Assembly (NCBI RefSeq): GCF_020382885.2
Contig: NC_058510.1
Span: 299,501 to 363,500, forward strand
Direction of reading: 5' to 3'
Length of the DNA stretch: 64,000 nucleotides
From: Scatophagus argus
Taxonomy: Eukaryota; Chordata; Actinopteri; Scatophagidae
Under the pieces are notes generated by a model. That model had not been told where the DNA came from. It saw only the letters and a list, made by a program, of their open reading frames with translations, and searched no databases. The position numbers and the translations under genes are program-made. Of this stretch, positions 44,719 through 56,364 are shown in pieces (position 1 is the stretch's first letter; each line of letters starts with the position of its first letter).

Positions 44719-47700
44719 CTTGTACTCATCCATCCATACGTGCGCTAGCCGCAGGGAGTTGTGGGCCATGGTGTCCTGCCCCCCTGGGGAGCCGTAGGGT
44801 CTCCTCTTCCTGAAGATGTGACCGACTCTGGAGCACGGGATGATGAGCAGCTGACCACCGCACATCCAGATCTGAGCGAGAAACATGGACACACAGTTTG
44901 AGCCTGAGGCGGAGTCTCTCTGATGGACACCTTGTCTCTACTCCGTTTAATTATCACTGATGTAACAGGTGAACCGGTGAGCTTCAGACGTGAAGCTCTT
45001 TGTGCATTTATCCTAATCAAATCACAACAGTAAACAGCTTTCTCACCCTGAAGGAGATCTCCAGGTTTTCCCCGCCCCAGATGTCCATGCCAGGATCATA
45101 CTGGCCAAGCTCATTGAAATACTTCCTGTTCATGGCGAAGAGACCGCCTGCCATGGTGGGAGACCTGAGAGGGGAGGAGCATTAAAGGTGACATCTGCTT
45201 GAGGTGCTGCTGGTCATCTGATCGGTCAGCCACTTACCTGATTGGTCCAGTGGTTCCCTCCGGGCTGCTGAGCTCGGAGGGGGGCACAGGGTCCCACTTG
45301 AAGTGCAGCCCCCAGTTGAAGCCTCCCCTGACGATGGGTGAGGGTGAGTAGGACAGGGTGTCGGCTGAGATGATGTCGATGACGGGACAGACGACCGTGT
45401 GGCGGTCCTTCAGGATGGGAGCCAGCAGAGGCTGCAGCCACACCTGGTTCACCTCGCAGTGACTGTCCAAGAAGACCAGCACGTCACCTGGCCACACAGA
45501 TAGGCGAGTCAGAGAGCAACACGCAGTGTGGAGCTCGGGGTCTTGTAGGGGTTAAGGAGGTAGGACATAAGGATGTAGAACCCCACACTCCTCTAGGACG
45601 TACCAGTAGCATGTGAGGCTCCTATCATGCGTCCTCTGATGAGTCCTTCCCTCCTCTGGTTCCTCACCAGTTTCACTTTGCCCTCCAGCTCCTGCCTGAC
45701 GTACCGATCCAAGTCGTCCTTCAGCTCCTCTGAATCAACACACAAAAAACACGTCAAGGAGTCTCCAGAGAGGGAAGAACAATAGATCTGCTGTATACTA
45801 ATGCAAAGGACTGTTACAGCTCTTCCCCCCTCCCCCCACTAGGCAGGTCAGATCACAACCTGATCCACCTCTCCCCCTGCTATGTGCCTCTCGTAAAGCG
45901 TCTGCCCACAACTTCAAGGTCTGTGAGGAGATGGACAGACGAGGCCAATGAGACACTCCAGGGCTGTTTTGAGGTGACAGACTGGCAGGCACTCTGTGAG
46001 CCCCACGGCCAGGACATTGATGGGCTCACTGAGTGCATCACTGCCTACATAAACTTCTGTGTGGACACCATTGTCCCAACCAAAACTGTAAAGTGTTACC
46101 CCAACAACAAGCCGTGGGTAACCAAGGACATCAAAGCCATCCTCAATGACAAGAAGAGGGCTTTCAGAGCAGGCAATAGGGAGGAGGTGAGAGCTATCCA
46201 GCGCACCCTGAGAATAAAGATCAGGGAGGCAAAGGAGAGGTACCGGAGGAAGCTGGAGTGGAAACTCCAGCAGAACAACACGAGAGAGGTGTGGAGTGGC
46301 ATGAGGACCATCACAGGTTACGGGCCAAACAGCGGAGGAGTTGATGGCAGTGTGGAACGGGCGAATGAGCTGAATCAGTTTTTTAACAGATTCGACACAG
46401 GGACCCCAATTCACACTTCAGACGACTCCTCAGCAGTACGGCTGCAGCAACCAGCCACTCCAGCCTCTCTCCCTCCACCCACATTCCATCTGGATGGCCT
46501 CGCTCACACCTCGTCCCCAGAAGCCTGGGTGGACCACTCTCACCTGGGTACCACAAGCACTCCTCCCCCACCCATCACCCCAACGATGACCTTCACAGCT
46601 GACCAGGTGAGAAGACAGCTGCAGAGACTCCGTGCAGGCAAAGCTGCAGGCCCAGATGGTGTGAGCCCCAGGGTCCTGAAAGCCTGTGCCCCCCAGCTAA
46701 GCGGAGTACTTCATCATGTCTTCAACCTGAGTCTGAGTCTTCAGAGGGTCCCCGTGGTGTGGAAGACGTCATGCCTCGTTCCTGTCCCGAAGACGCCGCG
46801 TCCCAGCGACCCCAAGGACTACAGGCCTGTGGCTCTGACGTCACACATCATGAAGACCCTGGAAAGACTCGTCCTGGAGCAGCTCCGGCCCATGGTCCAA
46901 CCACTTCAGGATCCCCTTCAGTTCGCCTACCAGCCCCGCCTTGGAGTGGACGATGCCATCATCTACCTGCTGAACAGAGTCTACACTCACCTGGACAAGC
47001 CGGCAAGCACTGTGAGAATCACGTTCTTCGATTTCTCGAGTGCGTTTGACACCATCAGGCCGGCCCTGCTGGCTGAGAAGCTGACAGCGATGCAGGTGGA
47101 TGCCCCACTGGTGTCCTGGATCGCAGACTATCTGACGGGCAGACCGCAGTACGTACGCCTGAAGTGCTGCCTGTCAGATGAAGTGATCAGCAACACCGGG
47201 GCTCCACAGGGGACTGTCCTCTCTCCCTTCCTCTTCACAATCTACACCACAGACTTTACGCACTGCACAGAGTCCTGCCATCTTCAGAAATTTTCTGATG
47301 ACTCTGCAGTGGTTGGGTGTATTACTGGGGGGGATGAGAGAGAGTACAGGACGGTAGTGGACAACTTTGTCACATGGAGCGGGAAAAACCACCTACAGCT
47401 CAATGTGACAAAGACCAAGGAACTGGTGGTGGACCTGAGGAGGACTAAGGCTCCAGTGACCCCTATCAACATTCAAGGGGACACTGTGGAGGTGGTGGAG
47501 GAGTACAAATACCTGGGGGTGTACTTAGACCACAAGCTGGACTGGTGCAAGAACGTGGACATGGTCTACAGAAAGGGCCAGAGTCGCCTCTACTTTCTGA
47601 GGCGGCTGAGGTCCTTCAACATCTGCAGGACGATGCTGAGGATGTTCTACGAGTCGGTGGTGTCCAGTGCCATCACATATGCCGTTGCCTGCTGGGGCAG

Positions 47701-49165
47701 CTGCCTGAGGGTGAGGGACACTAACAGACTCAATAGAATCATCAAGAAGGCCAGCCATGTTGTGGGAGAGGAACTGGACTCTCTGACAGTGGTGTCTGAG
47801 AGGAGGATGTTGTCCAAAATAAGAACTATACTGGACTTTCCCTCCCACCCTCTCCACAATGTGCTGATCGGCTACAGGAGCTCGTTCAGCAACAGACTCA
47901 GACTGCCACGATGCACCACAGAGCGACACAGGAAATCATTCCTGCCTGTCGCCATCAAACTGTTAAACTCAGCACTGTGACGGACACACTCATTGTATAT
48001 ACAATGTACATATTGGCTTTTTACACATGTACATACCTGTATTTTAAATTTTACATTTTCTTAAAAATTTGAATACAGTTTTTTGTAAATACCTGTACTT
48101 TGAGATTTTAGTTTTGTTTATCTTATCTTTATTAAGTTTATCCTTTTTTTTAATACTCTGCACTTTTCTCCTTTCTTGGTCGGGAATACTGCATGTGCAA
48201 TGTCTGTAAAAACAAGAATTTCCCTCCAGGGATAAATAAAGGAATTCTGATTCTGATTCTGATTCTGATTCTGATAATCAACAACACCCGTTAGGACACA
48301 GTCGGTGTGGACCAAACAACCAGGCCGAGACCGCTTTAAAAGGTGGACCTCGGTCCTGTTCCCAGAGGACTTTGGTGAGGTTTGTTTGTGGTGTAACAGC
48401 AAATGAAACGTGGTAAACCATATGTTTGTGTTTCTTGGTTCTTACCAAGCTCGCTGTGGTCGTCCACCAGGATGATCTCGTGCAGCAGGTAGGCCGGCGT
48501 GCGGTCCAACACGCTGTGGACGGTCCGGAGCAGGGCGGAGAAGGCCTCATTGAAAAAACAGATCACTACGCTGGCAGAAGGCAGAGCCAGAGGATACACC
48601 TTATCCCGACACCTGCAGAGAGCAGTTTGCCATCAGTACAGAAGTGTCTCACATGCTGCTTTGTTTAAAACACTACAGGAAGATCTTACTGGGAGTCTCT
48701 GGTGTCGGGCAGCTCTCGGTGATATCCCAGTCTGGTAGAGATCAGGACATTGAAGGCATGTCGATGGTAACCGGTGTCCCTCACCTCCTGATCTGCCTTG
48801 TTAAAAATCATCCCTGCAAGCAGAGACGGTGTCAGTCAGACCAAGACTTAGAGAGACCAGGGCCCAGAGTGTCAGTCAGTCCAGGACTTACAGAGACCAG
48901 GACTCACAGAGACCAGGAGTGTTTTGCATCGCAGCCACTCACCCATCTCTGGCGACAGCTCCACCCCCTTACTGGCTGGCAGAGGCCGGCGAACTGCCCT
49001 CTGGTCCACATGGCCCCTGGTGATTGGCTGGCTGTGGTGCTGCAGTGGAGTCCTGCCACGGCCAGGCTCTGCCCCCATAGAGAAATAGAGGAAGAGGAGG
49101 ATGGACCAGGTGGCCGAGGTGACGAGGCAGCCATAACAGAAGTACCTCAGAGTCACACTGGCCAT
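43715..49165 (-). CDS. galnt11: Polypeptide N-acetylgalactosaminyltransferase 11
   Basis: Eleven coding exons in transcript order: 48943-49165, 48690-48813, 48446-48612, 45604-45729, 45238-45487, 45047-45164, 44719-44871, 44404-44628, 44216-44320, 43995-44132, 43715-43846. Phases agree throughout; 586 residues. The enzyme transfers GalNAc from UDP-GalNAc to Ser/Thr in the Golgi, starting mucin-type O-glycans; GALNT11 is known to glycosylate Notch1 and LDL-receptor-family proteins. Visible: short cytosolic tail and signal anchor ([20 protein letters not shown]), GT-A domain with [20 protein letters not shown], metal-binding [18 protein letters not shown] and [19 protein letters not shown], then a ricin-type lectin domain with GSQQW and AQQW repeats. 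A Gln run (five Gln) sits in the linker. The ATG is in a perfect GCCACCATGG context. N-terminus [14 protein letters not shown] matches GALNT11 and no other GALNT I know. Confidence 0.95.
43949..43983 (+). repeat. (GT)n tract, donor-adjacent in galnt11
   Basis: On the minus strand this is (CA)n starting about 11 nt after the donor of exon 43995-44132. Confidence 0.88.
44133..44158 (+). repeat. (CA)n tract, acceptor-adjacent in galnt11
   Basis: On the minus strand this reads (GT)n then ATAG, directly forming the acceptor of exon 43995-44132, with no pyrimidine tract. Confidence 0.88.
44686..44718 (+). repeat. (GT)n tract, donor-adjacent in galnt11
   Basis: On the minus strand the donor of exon 44719-44871 is GTACACACAC, the first bases of a (CA)n run. 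The intron is only 90 nt long. Confidence 0.88.
45805..48277 (+). mobile_element. Rex1-like (CR1/L2 group) LINE with open reverse transcriptase frame
   Basis: A 5'-truncated element lies antisense in the galnt11 intron between 45729 and 48446. Its frame is open from the end of the endonuclease domain ([12 protein letters not shown], with the SDH motif) through about 720 codons to a stop at 47978-47980. RT motifs: [29 protein letters not shown] (motif A), [16 protein letters not shown] (motif B), [12 protein letters not shown] (catalytic FSDD) and [13 protein letters not shown]. The 3' UTR ends in repeated GATTCT units. No frameshift or stop interrupts the RT, suggesting a young copy, but it cannot move without its missing 5' end. 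A tail of the same family is at 10.7 kb. Family name is by resemblance only. Confidence 0.88.
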
Positions 49166-49199
49166 GGTGGCCGAGCGAGCATCGCCTTACATTACACAG
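49166..49199 (-). promoter_or_regulatory. galnt11: galnt11 5' UTR portion of first coding exon
   Basis: An acceptor CTGCAG (minus strand) ends at 49200, leaving 34 nt of 5' UTR before the ATG, so at least one upstream non-coding exon exists. Confidence 0.6.
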
Positions 49200-49569
49200 C
49201 TGCAGGGAGAGAGGGGAGTTCAGTGTTTGTCCTGCTGCAGCTCATTGTGTCTCTACAGTCTGTTTAGTCCCAGCCGGCGTCCTGCCCACCGTCACTCTAC
49301 ATATGTGTTCTGGACACGTGGACATGACTGTTCCCTCCTCGAGACAGAGGACAGAAACAACAAGCTTCTACAAAGATAATCTGAGCAAAGAGGTATCACT
49401 CCACCCAAACAACGAGGACTCGATTTTCAACCCAAGACTTCGTTTGCACAGTCTGGCAGCCAGCAGGACCACAGCAACCGACTGCAGCCCATGTCAACAC
49501 GCGAGTCTGCTGACTTCAGATGATGAATTACCTAAATAACTGATGAATAAAAGTTTCTTCCCCTACTGT

Positions 49570-50828
49570 CGGGCTTGTCTCCATACTTGTTTTGCTAGAT
49601 CTCAGTGCTGCTTTCGACACTGTAGATCACAGCATTTTATTACACAGATTAGAACATGAGACTAGGATCACAGGGACTGCGCTACGCTGGTTCAAATCAT
49701 ATTTAACAGATAGATTTCACTTTGCTCAAGTTAATAATGTTTCCTCTTCATATATAAGGGTCAGCCTCGGTGTTCCACAAGGTTCAGTGCTTGGGCCGAT
49801 CCTGTTCACCTTATACATGCTCCCTCTAGGAAATATTATTCAGAAACATGGCATAAACTTTCATTGTTATGCTGATGACACTCAGCTGTACTTATCCTTA
49901 AAGCCTGAAGAAACAGAGCCGTTAGCCAGACTCCAGGCATGTCTTAAGGACATAAAGGACTGGATGACCTCCAATTTTTTATTATTAAACTCAGACAAAA
50001 CTGAGATCATTGTTCTAGGCCCCAAACACCTTAGAAATAGAATAGCTGATAATATTCTCTCTCTGGACAGCATTACTTTGGCCTCCAGTACGACTGCGAG
50101 GAACCTCGGCGTTATCTTTGATCAGGACGTGTCATTTATTCATCACATTAAACAGACCTCTAAGACCGCCTTCTTTCACCTCCGTAATATCGCTAAGATT
50201 AGGAGTGTCCTCTCTCAGAGTGATGCTGAAAAACTTCCATGCTTTTGTTACTTCTAGGCTGGACTGTTGCAACTCACTATTGTCAGGATGTCCAAATTAC
50301 TCTGTTAATAACCTGCAGCTGATCCAAAATGCAGCAGCTAGAGTTTTAACAGGAATCAGTAAAAGGGATCATATCTCCCCCATCTTAGCTTCTCTTCACT
50401 GGCTTCCGATAAAATTCAGAATAGACTTTAAAATTCTCCCACTTACATATAAGGCCCTAAATGGACTAGCCCCATCATACCTGCAGGATCTAATAGTCCC
50501 ATATATTCCCAATAGATCACTCAGATCACAGAGTGCAGGTTTACTTACAGTTCCCAGAATTCATAAAAGTAGAACGGGAGGACGAGCCTTTAGCTATCAG
50601 GCACCCCTGCTGTGGAACCAGTTGCCAATCTGGGTTCGACAGGCAGACACTGAGGTTTCTTCCATTTTTTCCTGTTAAAGGTTTTTCTGGGAGTTTTTCC
50701 TTAGTCGATGTGAGAGTCGAAGGGCAGAGGATGTTGCTGATGTTATGTTAAGCCCTTTGAGACAAACTGCTTGTAAAAATGGGCTGTACAAATAAAGTTG
50801 ACTTGACTTGACTTGACTTGACTTGACT
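49570..50828 (+). mobile_element. LINE-2 RT fragment in galnt11 first intron
   Basis: 5'-truncated within the RT: it starts near [19 protein letters not shown] and contains [16 protein letters not shown] and [12 protein letters not shown], then the C-terminal region ([15 protein letters not shown]). One frameshift lies near 50,235. It ends with TACAAATAAAGTTGACTTGA and five or so GACTT repeats, the target-primed 3' tail. It is antisense to galnt11 and diverged from the copy at 30.4 kb, so it is an independent insertion of a related subfamily. Confidence 0.88.
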
Positions 50829-51062
50829 ACTCCCACCTGCAGTAGATGTAAATACTGTACATTAGCTATTTTTGTTTTTTTATAAGGTTTCTATTTTTAT
50901 CATATTTAATTTTACTCATCTTATTTACCTATTTTTGGTAGCAGGGACAAAGAGAATTTCACTGCACATTGTATGGTGTATGATTGTGTGTGTGACAAAT
51001 TAACCTATCCTGTATCTTGTAACTTCAAACTGACCTGTGACAATCAAAACTTATAAGCACAG

Positions 51063-51295
51063 ATGACAGCAGCATGTGAGCGTCACAGCTGGACTGCACT
51101 GTGTATCTCTACTTTATTTTGTACTACATTACACTGTTTATTGTTGTATATAAACTTTTTTATATTGCCTTGTATATATATTTTTATTTTGCTATTTTTA
51201 ACATTTTGTTTAGCTTGTTGTGTGTATTGCTGCTGCTGCACTGCAATTTCCCAGCCTGGAATCAATAAAGTATATCTATCTAACTATCTTATTCC
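51063..51295 (+). mobile_element. LINE 3' tail fragment
   Basis: It ends GCAATTTCCCAGCCTGGAAT then CAATAAAGTATATCTATCTA, a short ATCT tail typical of fish LINE 3' ends. No coding region remains. In galnt11 intron 1. Confidence 0.5.
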
Positions 51296-52433
51296 TTCAT
51301 ATGACACTGCAGTGTAATAACCTCACTGTTGACCTTTGACCCCATGCCACACGCTGTCTTTGAGTAAATCTCTGCGGGGTTGTCGATCAGTGAGGAAGCT
51401 GCTGTGCTAATAATACATAACTTTATTTCATTTAGAAACAAAAATAAACTTTCAGCAGCTAAACGTGAACACGTCTGCAGCATTTTGTTTCTGGTTTTCT
51501 GAGCCAAATAACTGAATTGAAGTCTGAATCTGCTGTACTGATGTGTGTGATCAGTCAGTCAGGCAATAATATCCAAATGCAACCCAGCTGTCAGCTGATG
51601 TCACCTGAGCAGGTGAGTTTACCAGACGTCAGGTGTCCTGTTGTAAGCGGGATCAGCATTCTGATATGAACAAGTCACTCATTTACATTACAGACTTTGC
51701 TGTTTGTTCTGGATGAAAAAACCAGCTGACTTCATCAGGTCCAAGTGTGACTCATTAGATATCAGAACTTTATTAGAAGAGCAGTCTGAAAACATAACTG
51801 TTCGTATTTAACTTCGATTAAAAATTTTGCCATTTTACGTTTCGCACTGAACTGGAACCATGAACAGCAACACTACAAGCATGAGCCAAAGCTACAAATC
51901 TTTCTTACCGGGTGGCGAATCACAGCCTGTCCGCAATTTAACCTCATATTTCCAGTTTTTAAAGGGAGATTCAGATTCCCGTTTTCCAATAAGAGCAAAC
52001 TGAGCAAAGCTGAGCAACTTGCTTAGAGGATTTGAAAACACAGTTTGTATCCGAGCACATTTTACAGCTAAACTAAAATATTTTCTAACGGGGACAAACA
52101 GAAAAGTGACAATCGGACTGACAGCTCAGTTAAAACATAAAAAGCTGCCTGGAAACACGTCAACAGTTCAACTGAGCCAACGTAAACTTAATACTGCGTC
52201 GTTTCGCCTCTGCCTGAACTCAATACTAAAAACAAATGAACGATGTTAAAAACTCATCCAGCCATGCTAGCTAAGCCGTGTCCGATGATGGAACCCGCTA
52301 GCTTAGCGAATCTTAGCCGAACCCAAAGGTGGATTGTGCTAAAGCATCAGTTCTATGAGATTTTAACAACACACAGAAATAAAGTTCTTCTATTATGACC
52401 GACAATTCAGCCTCTTAACTGAACTCTACTCAC
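51296..52433. other. 5' part of galnt11 intron 1
   Basis: No exon or element recognised. Short frames only. Confidence 0.5.
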
Positions 52434-52600
52434 GGTTCATTAGCTTGGAGCGGTTTGCTCGGCGGCACTCTGGCCGGCTGGCTAAGCCTGCCGTCAGGTT
52501 TACAGGTCAGTTAGCCGCCGTGGTTAAAATCGACAGGATTTATAACGGAGTTCTGACTGGCTGAAGAGGCAGATAAACGGGTAGTTTATCCTTCACAATG
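52434..52600 (-). promoter_or_regulatory. galnt11: Probable galnt11 non-coding first exon and promoter
   Basis: On the minus strand a strong donor (GAACC then GTGAGT) lies at 52433. The sequence upstream of it is comparatively CpG-containing (GCTCGGCGGCACTCTGGCCG region) and no coding frame crosses it. This is the best candidate for the upstream exon demanded by the acceptor at 49200. The start site is not determined. Confidence 0.4.
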
Positions 52601-53600
52601 TCATCATCTTCACACAGAAGCCCTCTGTGTGCCTGCAGTAAGTTTTCTCACAGAAACACCTTCAAGTCAGGCAGCACAAACCATACCACTTCCGCTCACA
52701 ACCTTCACAATAAAACAAACCAGACACCTGTTAAAAGGAAGTTACCTTTCAATATAAAACCACAGACAGAGAGGCTCGATGAGTTCTGGGGTCGTTTTCT
52801 TTGAACGCCAAAAGTCTAAAAGTTTCTCCAAACTCAGTCAAGCTTAGGCTTGTTTTTGTACAGACACAAAGTGCTGCCAAGAACTAAAACAATCCACTCA
52901 AACCAACGACTTCTCATTCTAGAAAATGATAAATTCATCATCAAAAAACAAGCAGCCTTCAGTCAACCTGCACAGGTAGTGTTCCTTATCTTTTGGCATC
53001 TGTGACCTTTTCTCCTGACTCCAGATTTCTGACCATTTTCACCCACAGAACCACAGATGTTAATGACAAAATGTAAAAAGATGACCCAGACCATGATCCA
53101 GATGATCCAGATGATCTGCTTCTTCTTTGGGCAAGACTGAAGTTCTGCCTCCATCTAGTGGCTGAAACAAGAACCACAGGTTGAATCTGACCTGCTGACC
53201 AGTTGGTCTGTTTGTTCTGGCCTCCTCCAGAACAAACACATCTTCAGGTTGTAGTTTCTTCCGATTGTTTTTGGGTTCAGCTTTCTCACATGCGAAGGAA
53301 ATGTTGAGGTGTCTTCATACTCAAATGTGAATGAGGAAACAGAAGCCAAATTGTTTCAAACCAAGGAAAAGACTAACTGTGACAAGAAACCCATTTTATT
53401 ATGTTAAAAAACAAGAGCTTCAGCTTCCTGGCTATTGCACTGTGTGTTCAGACAGAATGCAGACTGAATTTTAGAGGCAGCACAGTTGAATACAAAGTCA
53501 ATGGAAAGATGTTTATGTCCACTTCAGATGAAAAGATTTCAATTTTTCATCATCTTCTGATTCCAGTGGCATATTAGATACAAGAGTGATGAAGAACATA
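52601..53600. other. Intergenic region between galnt11 and the nested transposon
   Basis: No supported gene or repeat. The minus strand near 53150 has CCACTAGATGGAGGC, one mismatch from a CTCF core. Otherwise ordinary AT-rich sequence. Confidence 0.5.
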
Positions 53601-55347
53601 CACTATATGGACAAAAGTATCGGGACACACCTCTCATCTTAATGCTTCAGCATACCAAGACATTTTTGACAACGCTACACTCATGGAAACCTTGTTTTCT
53701 TCAATTTCTTGTTCATTTTAATGCCTGGTACCACTAAAGGTACATTTGTTTGGACAAATATAATGATAACAACAAAAATAGCTCATAAGAGTTTAATTTA
53801 AGAGCTATTATGTAGCCATTTTCCATGGTTTTCTTGATAATAACCAAAATCACTTGAGTTCTTACATCAATAGCTATGGCATTGTACTGTCAGTGCTTTT
53901 AGGCAGTCCATGTTTTCTTTTCTGTCTGTCAGTCACATGAGACACACAGGAGTTAGTACTTGATTGCATAAGCATTGTTTTCGATGACTGCAGCCATGCG
54001 TCTTGGCCTGCTCTCCACCAGCTTCTGACATTGTTCTGCTGTCACAGCAGCCCTTTCCTGTTGCGAAAATTCAAACAAATCTTCTTTGTTTTTGGGCTTG
54101 TGGTTCTCCATTTTGAGTTTGATGATGTTCCACAGGTTTTCAATTGGAATTAGATCTGGTGATTGAGCAGGCCAAGGCATGGTTCGAATGTTCCAGTTCT
54201 CCATCCAGGCTTTAACTGACCTTGCCGTGTGTCAAAGGGCATTGTCTTGTTGGAAAATGCAGTCATTCGAGACAGGAAAAAGTTTTTCAGCTGATGGAAG
54301 AAGACTGTTTTCAAGAGCAGCCCTGTACTTGACCTGGTTCATTCGTCCTTCACACAATTGCATTTGCCCTGTTCCACCCATACTGAAACAAGCCCAGATC
54401 ATCACCGATCCACCCCCATGTTTTACTGTAGGGGCAAGACAGCCTGGTTTGTAGGCTTCTCCAGGCTTCCTCCTAACCAGTAAGTTGAGTGGAGTGGGCA
54501 TCAACTCAAAATTGGATTCATCACTGAAGAGAAACTTAGCCCAATCATCAACATGTCTTGAACATCTTCAGTTTTTTGGTTACCTGTCTCTCACTCATAC
54601 CAATTTCCAGCAGTGCCAAGATGGCTGCCTTTGTGGCTTCACATAATTCTGACAACTTCTGAGTTGTGCTATGGCTTGAATGTAAGCAGGAAACCACTCT
54701 AGACCTTTGCATGTGCAGTGCTGCTTATGACATGAAATGGCCTTTTATATACCCTGGGAATACAATTAAGCTTAAGCATGTCGAATAGGACAGAAAGTAT
54801 TATGGAATCAGCTGCACTTTTTGTCGTGTTCATTGCATTCTTCAGGTAATGTACCTTTAGTGGTATCAGACATTAAAATGAACAAGAAATTGAAGAAAAC
54901 GAGGGTGGTCTAATAATTTATCTATGACTGCATGCTTCCAACTTTGTGGCAACAGTTTGTTGAAGGCCCTTTTCTATTCCAGCATGACTGTGCCCCAGTG
55001 CACAAAGCAAAGCTCCATAAAGACATGGTTGGATGAGTTTGGTGTGGAAGAACTTGACTGGCCCACACAGAGCCCTGACCTCAACCCCATCCAACACCTT
55101 TGGGATGAACTGGAACGGAGATTGTGAGCCAGGCCTTTTGGTCCAACATCAGTGTGTGACCTCACAAATGCTCTACTGCATGAATGGGCACAAATTCCCA
55201 CAGAAACACTCCAACATGTTGTGGAAAGCCTTCACAGAAGAGTGGAAGCTGTTAGAGCTGCAAAGCTGTCTGTGTGTTTACAATGAGACGTCATTAAAGT
55301 CCCAGTTGGTGTGATGGGCAGCTGGCCCAATACTTTTGTCTATACAG
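53601..55347 (+). mobile_element. Outer Tc1-like element, interrupted by a second Tc1
   Basis: The left end CACTATATGGACAAAAGTAT (after TA at 53599-53600) pairs with a right end TACTTTTGTCTATACAG at about 55331-55347. The family is that of the element at 27.4-28.0 kb. Between them is only the C-terminal transposase piece on the plus strand (LDWPTQSPDLNPIQHLWDELE, 55056-55118), and both copies start with the same TTAATGCTTCAGC phrase inside the left end. So it is a deleted, non-autonomous member. It is split at 53677 by the inner element. Confidence 0.8.
53678..54930 (-). mobile_element. Inner Tc1-like transposon with long inverted repeats
   Basis: About 1.25 kb. The right end (about 54846-54930) and the left end (about 53680-53750) are inverted copies sharing TTTTCTTCAATTTCTTGTTC and CCACTAAAGGTACATT. 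A minus-strand transposase includes KHGGGSVMIWACFS, NDCIFQQDNA (second catalytic Asp) and WPAQSPDLIPIENLWN (third region). The frame is broken by stops and shifts, so it is inactive. It sits exactly at the TA at 53676-53677 of the outer element; the right-hand TA has become CA. Confidence 0.85.
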
Positions 55348-55663
55348 TATATGAAGCAAATCACTAAAGGAGTAGTGCTGATCTGGAAATGAGTAACACA
55401 ATTGTTCTCGTTGTCTTTAAGTCTTTAAGATCTGCTTGGTTCCGTCTTTGACAGAGAAAAAGCTTCTGTTTTCACTCAAGTTTTCAGACACGACCTCTTA
55501 ATGGAACTGACATCCATCCAATGCAGTCCAGTCCAACTTTAGTTCCATCACTCTGAGGCTTTCAGGGTCAAAGTCCACTTCTTAAAAACACAACTTTCAT
55601 TTACAGATGACACCAAGTAATGTGAGCCTCTAAAACCGTTGTCATGGAGACTCATCATTTGTT
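55348..55663. other. NLR gene 3' flank
   Basis: Probably the NLR 3' UTR on the minus strand. I see no separate gene. Confidence 0.45.
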
Positions 55664-56364
55664 TTATTGTCTTCTTAAGTTCAGCACTCTGGAAAGGTGC
55701 TGATCCACATCACAGAAAGCAGCGATCAGGACCGAACTGGCTGCAGCTCCTTTTCTTCGCACCGTGTCGATCACATCTCGTGCTTTTTCCTCTCTGAATT
55801 TTCTTCTCATCGTCTGCATTTCCTCATCAGTTATAATGCAGTGTTGAAATAGTTTGTCAAGGAGCTGGTTCAAAACAGGATCAGACACTCGGTTTACAAA
55901 TTCTGTCCTAACTGCTAACAACCTGTCCCCTGCTGGGCCCCCGCCCCCCACTGGGCCCCCGTCCTCTGCTGGGCCCCTGTCCCCCGCATGGCCCCCGCCC
56001 CCCACTGGGCCCCCGTCCTCTGCTAGGCCCCTATCCTCTGCTGGGCCCCTATCCTCTGCTGGGCCCCTGCCCCCCGCAGGGCCCCTGTCCCGCACTGGGT
56101 CCCTGTCCTCTGCTGGGCCCCTGTCCCCCGCTGGGCCCCTGTCCTCTGCTAGGCCCCCATCCCCTGCTAGGCCCCTGTCCCCCGCAGGGCCCCCGCCCCC
56201 CGCTGGGCCCCCTTCCCCTGCTAGGCCACCGTCCCGCGCTGGGTCCCCGTCCTCTGCTGGGCCCCTGTCCCCTGCTGGGCCCCTATCCTCTGCTAGGCCC
56301 CCGCCTCCCGCAGGGCCCCCGTCCCCTGCTGGGACATTCATCTGTGGAGTTTCCCGTCTTGAAC
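55664..56364 (-). CDS. CARD exon with 6-residue repeat spacer
   Basis: The last exon (233 codons with stop) opens with [16 protein letters not shown], then about 23 six-residue units of the form G-P/L-A-x-D-R/G, then a CARD of about 90 residues ([20 protein letters not shown] to [11 protein letters not shown], with [20 protein letters not shown] between). The CARD would recruit caspase-1 or ASC-like partners. The start upstream of 56364 in the same frame is intron read-through. Confidence 0.88.
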
